Part shown: in pieces, positions 63,869-64,000 of the stretch
Layout: every line of letters begins with the position of its first letter
How positions within the stretch are numbered: position 1 is the stretch's first letter
Assembly: GCA_035628875.1 (NCBI GenBank)
Contig: DASPIZ010000151.1
Span: 1-64,000, forward strand
DNA: 64,000 nucleotides
Origin: Ohtaekwangia sp035628875
GTDB lineage: Bacteria; Bacteroidota; Bacteroidia; Cytophagales; Cyclobacteriaceae
Direction: 5' to 3'
Notes under the pieces: model-generated
Told to the model about the DNA's origin: nothing
Databases searched by the model: none
What the model saw: only the letters and a program-made list of their open reading frames with translations
Made by a program: the position numbers and the translations under genes

Positions 63869-64000
63869 ATGTTACGAAATACCATTTGGATCATTTTGGT
63901 GATCATTTCTGTGAATTTTTCTTCACAGGCACAATTAAAGGTGGTTGGATATGTTACCAACAACCAGCTCACTACGGTAGACTATTCCCGTATTACACAT
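63869..64000 (+). CDS. Secreted GH18 enzyme, N-terminal start only
   Basis: Starts at ATG 63869 and runs off the window after 44 codons. It encodes a signal peptide (MLRNTIWIILVIISVNFSSQ, cleavage near SQAQ) followed by KVVGYVTNNQLTTVDYSRIT, the usual first strand of GH18 chitinases and endo-N-acetylglucosaminidases (VVGY......YS.ITH). The catalytic motif is outside the window, so whether it is active is not known from here. Confidence 0.75.
   Translation, partial: MLRNTIWIILVIISVNFSSQAQLKVVGYVTNNQLTTVDYSRITH

Overview
The window looks like chromosomal DNA from an environmental member of the Bacteroidota, most likely of the Cytophagales type. This rests on two SusC/SusD outer-membrane nutrient pairs, many secreted lipoproteins, a Reg_prop/Y_Y_Y regulator, a LytTR two-component pair, weak ribosome binding sites and TTTG-N19-TAnnTTTG promoters. 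The genus is inference. I saw no rRNA, tRNA, phage, transposase or CRISPR array.

Layout. 1-2094: a cut-off secreted propeller-like protein and an unrecognised secreted protein. 2180-8340 (minus): a GH43 enzyme, then a SusC-SusD operon closed by a strong terminator. 8795-11050: a CE15-like esterase between two decayed genes, a PQQ sorbosone/glucose dehydrogenase and an AraC regulator. 11109-16209: a GH2 enzyme, a stand-alone 5'-3' exonuclease and a polysaccharide deacetylase. 16413-24193: a CPA2 antiporter, a DUF1593 enzyme, two unknown proteins, a LytS/LytR pair, and a membrane protein + XRE regulator unit whose promoter lies on a perfect 19-bp inverted repeat. 24286-31313: a two-domain esterase, an MFS exporter, a repeat-rich gap, a DUF1349 lipoprotein and a GH127 enzyme. 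31558-37872: a LigD-polymerase-like protein that has lost its catalytic aspartates, a three-subunit molybdenum hydroxylase and an SRPBCC protein. 38113-49459: a HAD phosphatase, an RND efflux operon, two envelope proteins, an OmpR-type two-component pair and a PepSY-like protein. 49460-50312: a dense cluster of REP-like palindromes. 50313-53558: an AsmA-like giant. 54129-64000: a second polysaccharide utilisation locus: Reg_prop-LuxR regulator, SusC, SusD, a GH18-like lipoprotein without the catalytic glutamate, and the start of a real GH18 enzyme.

Together, the genes describe an organism living on plant- or microbe-derived glycans. One locus, with GH43, CE15, GH2, GH127, DUF1593 and esterases around it, suggests hemicellulose or pectin side chains. 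The other, with GH18 proteins, suggests an N-acetylglucosamine-containing glycan. Intergenic DNA carries a family of heptamer-phased repeats and palindromes found in several copies within the window.
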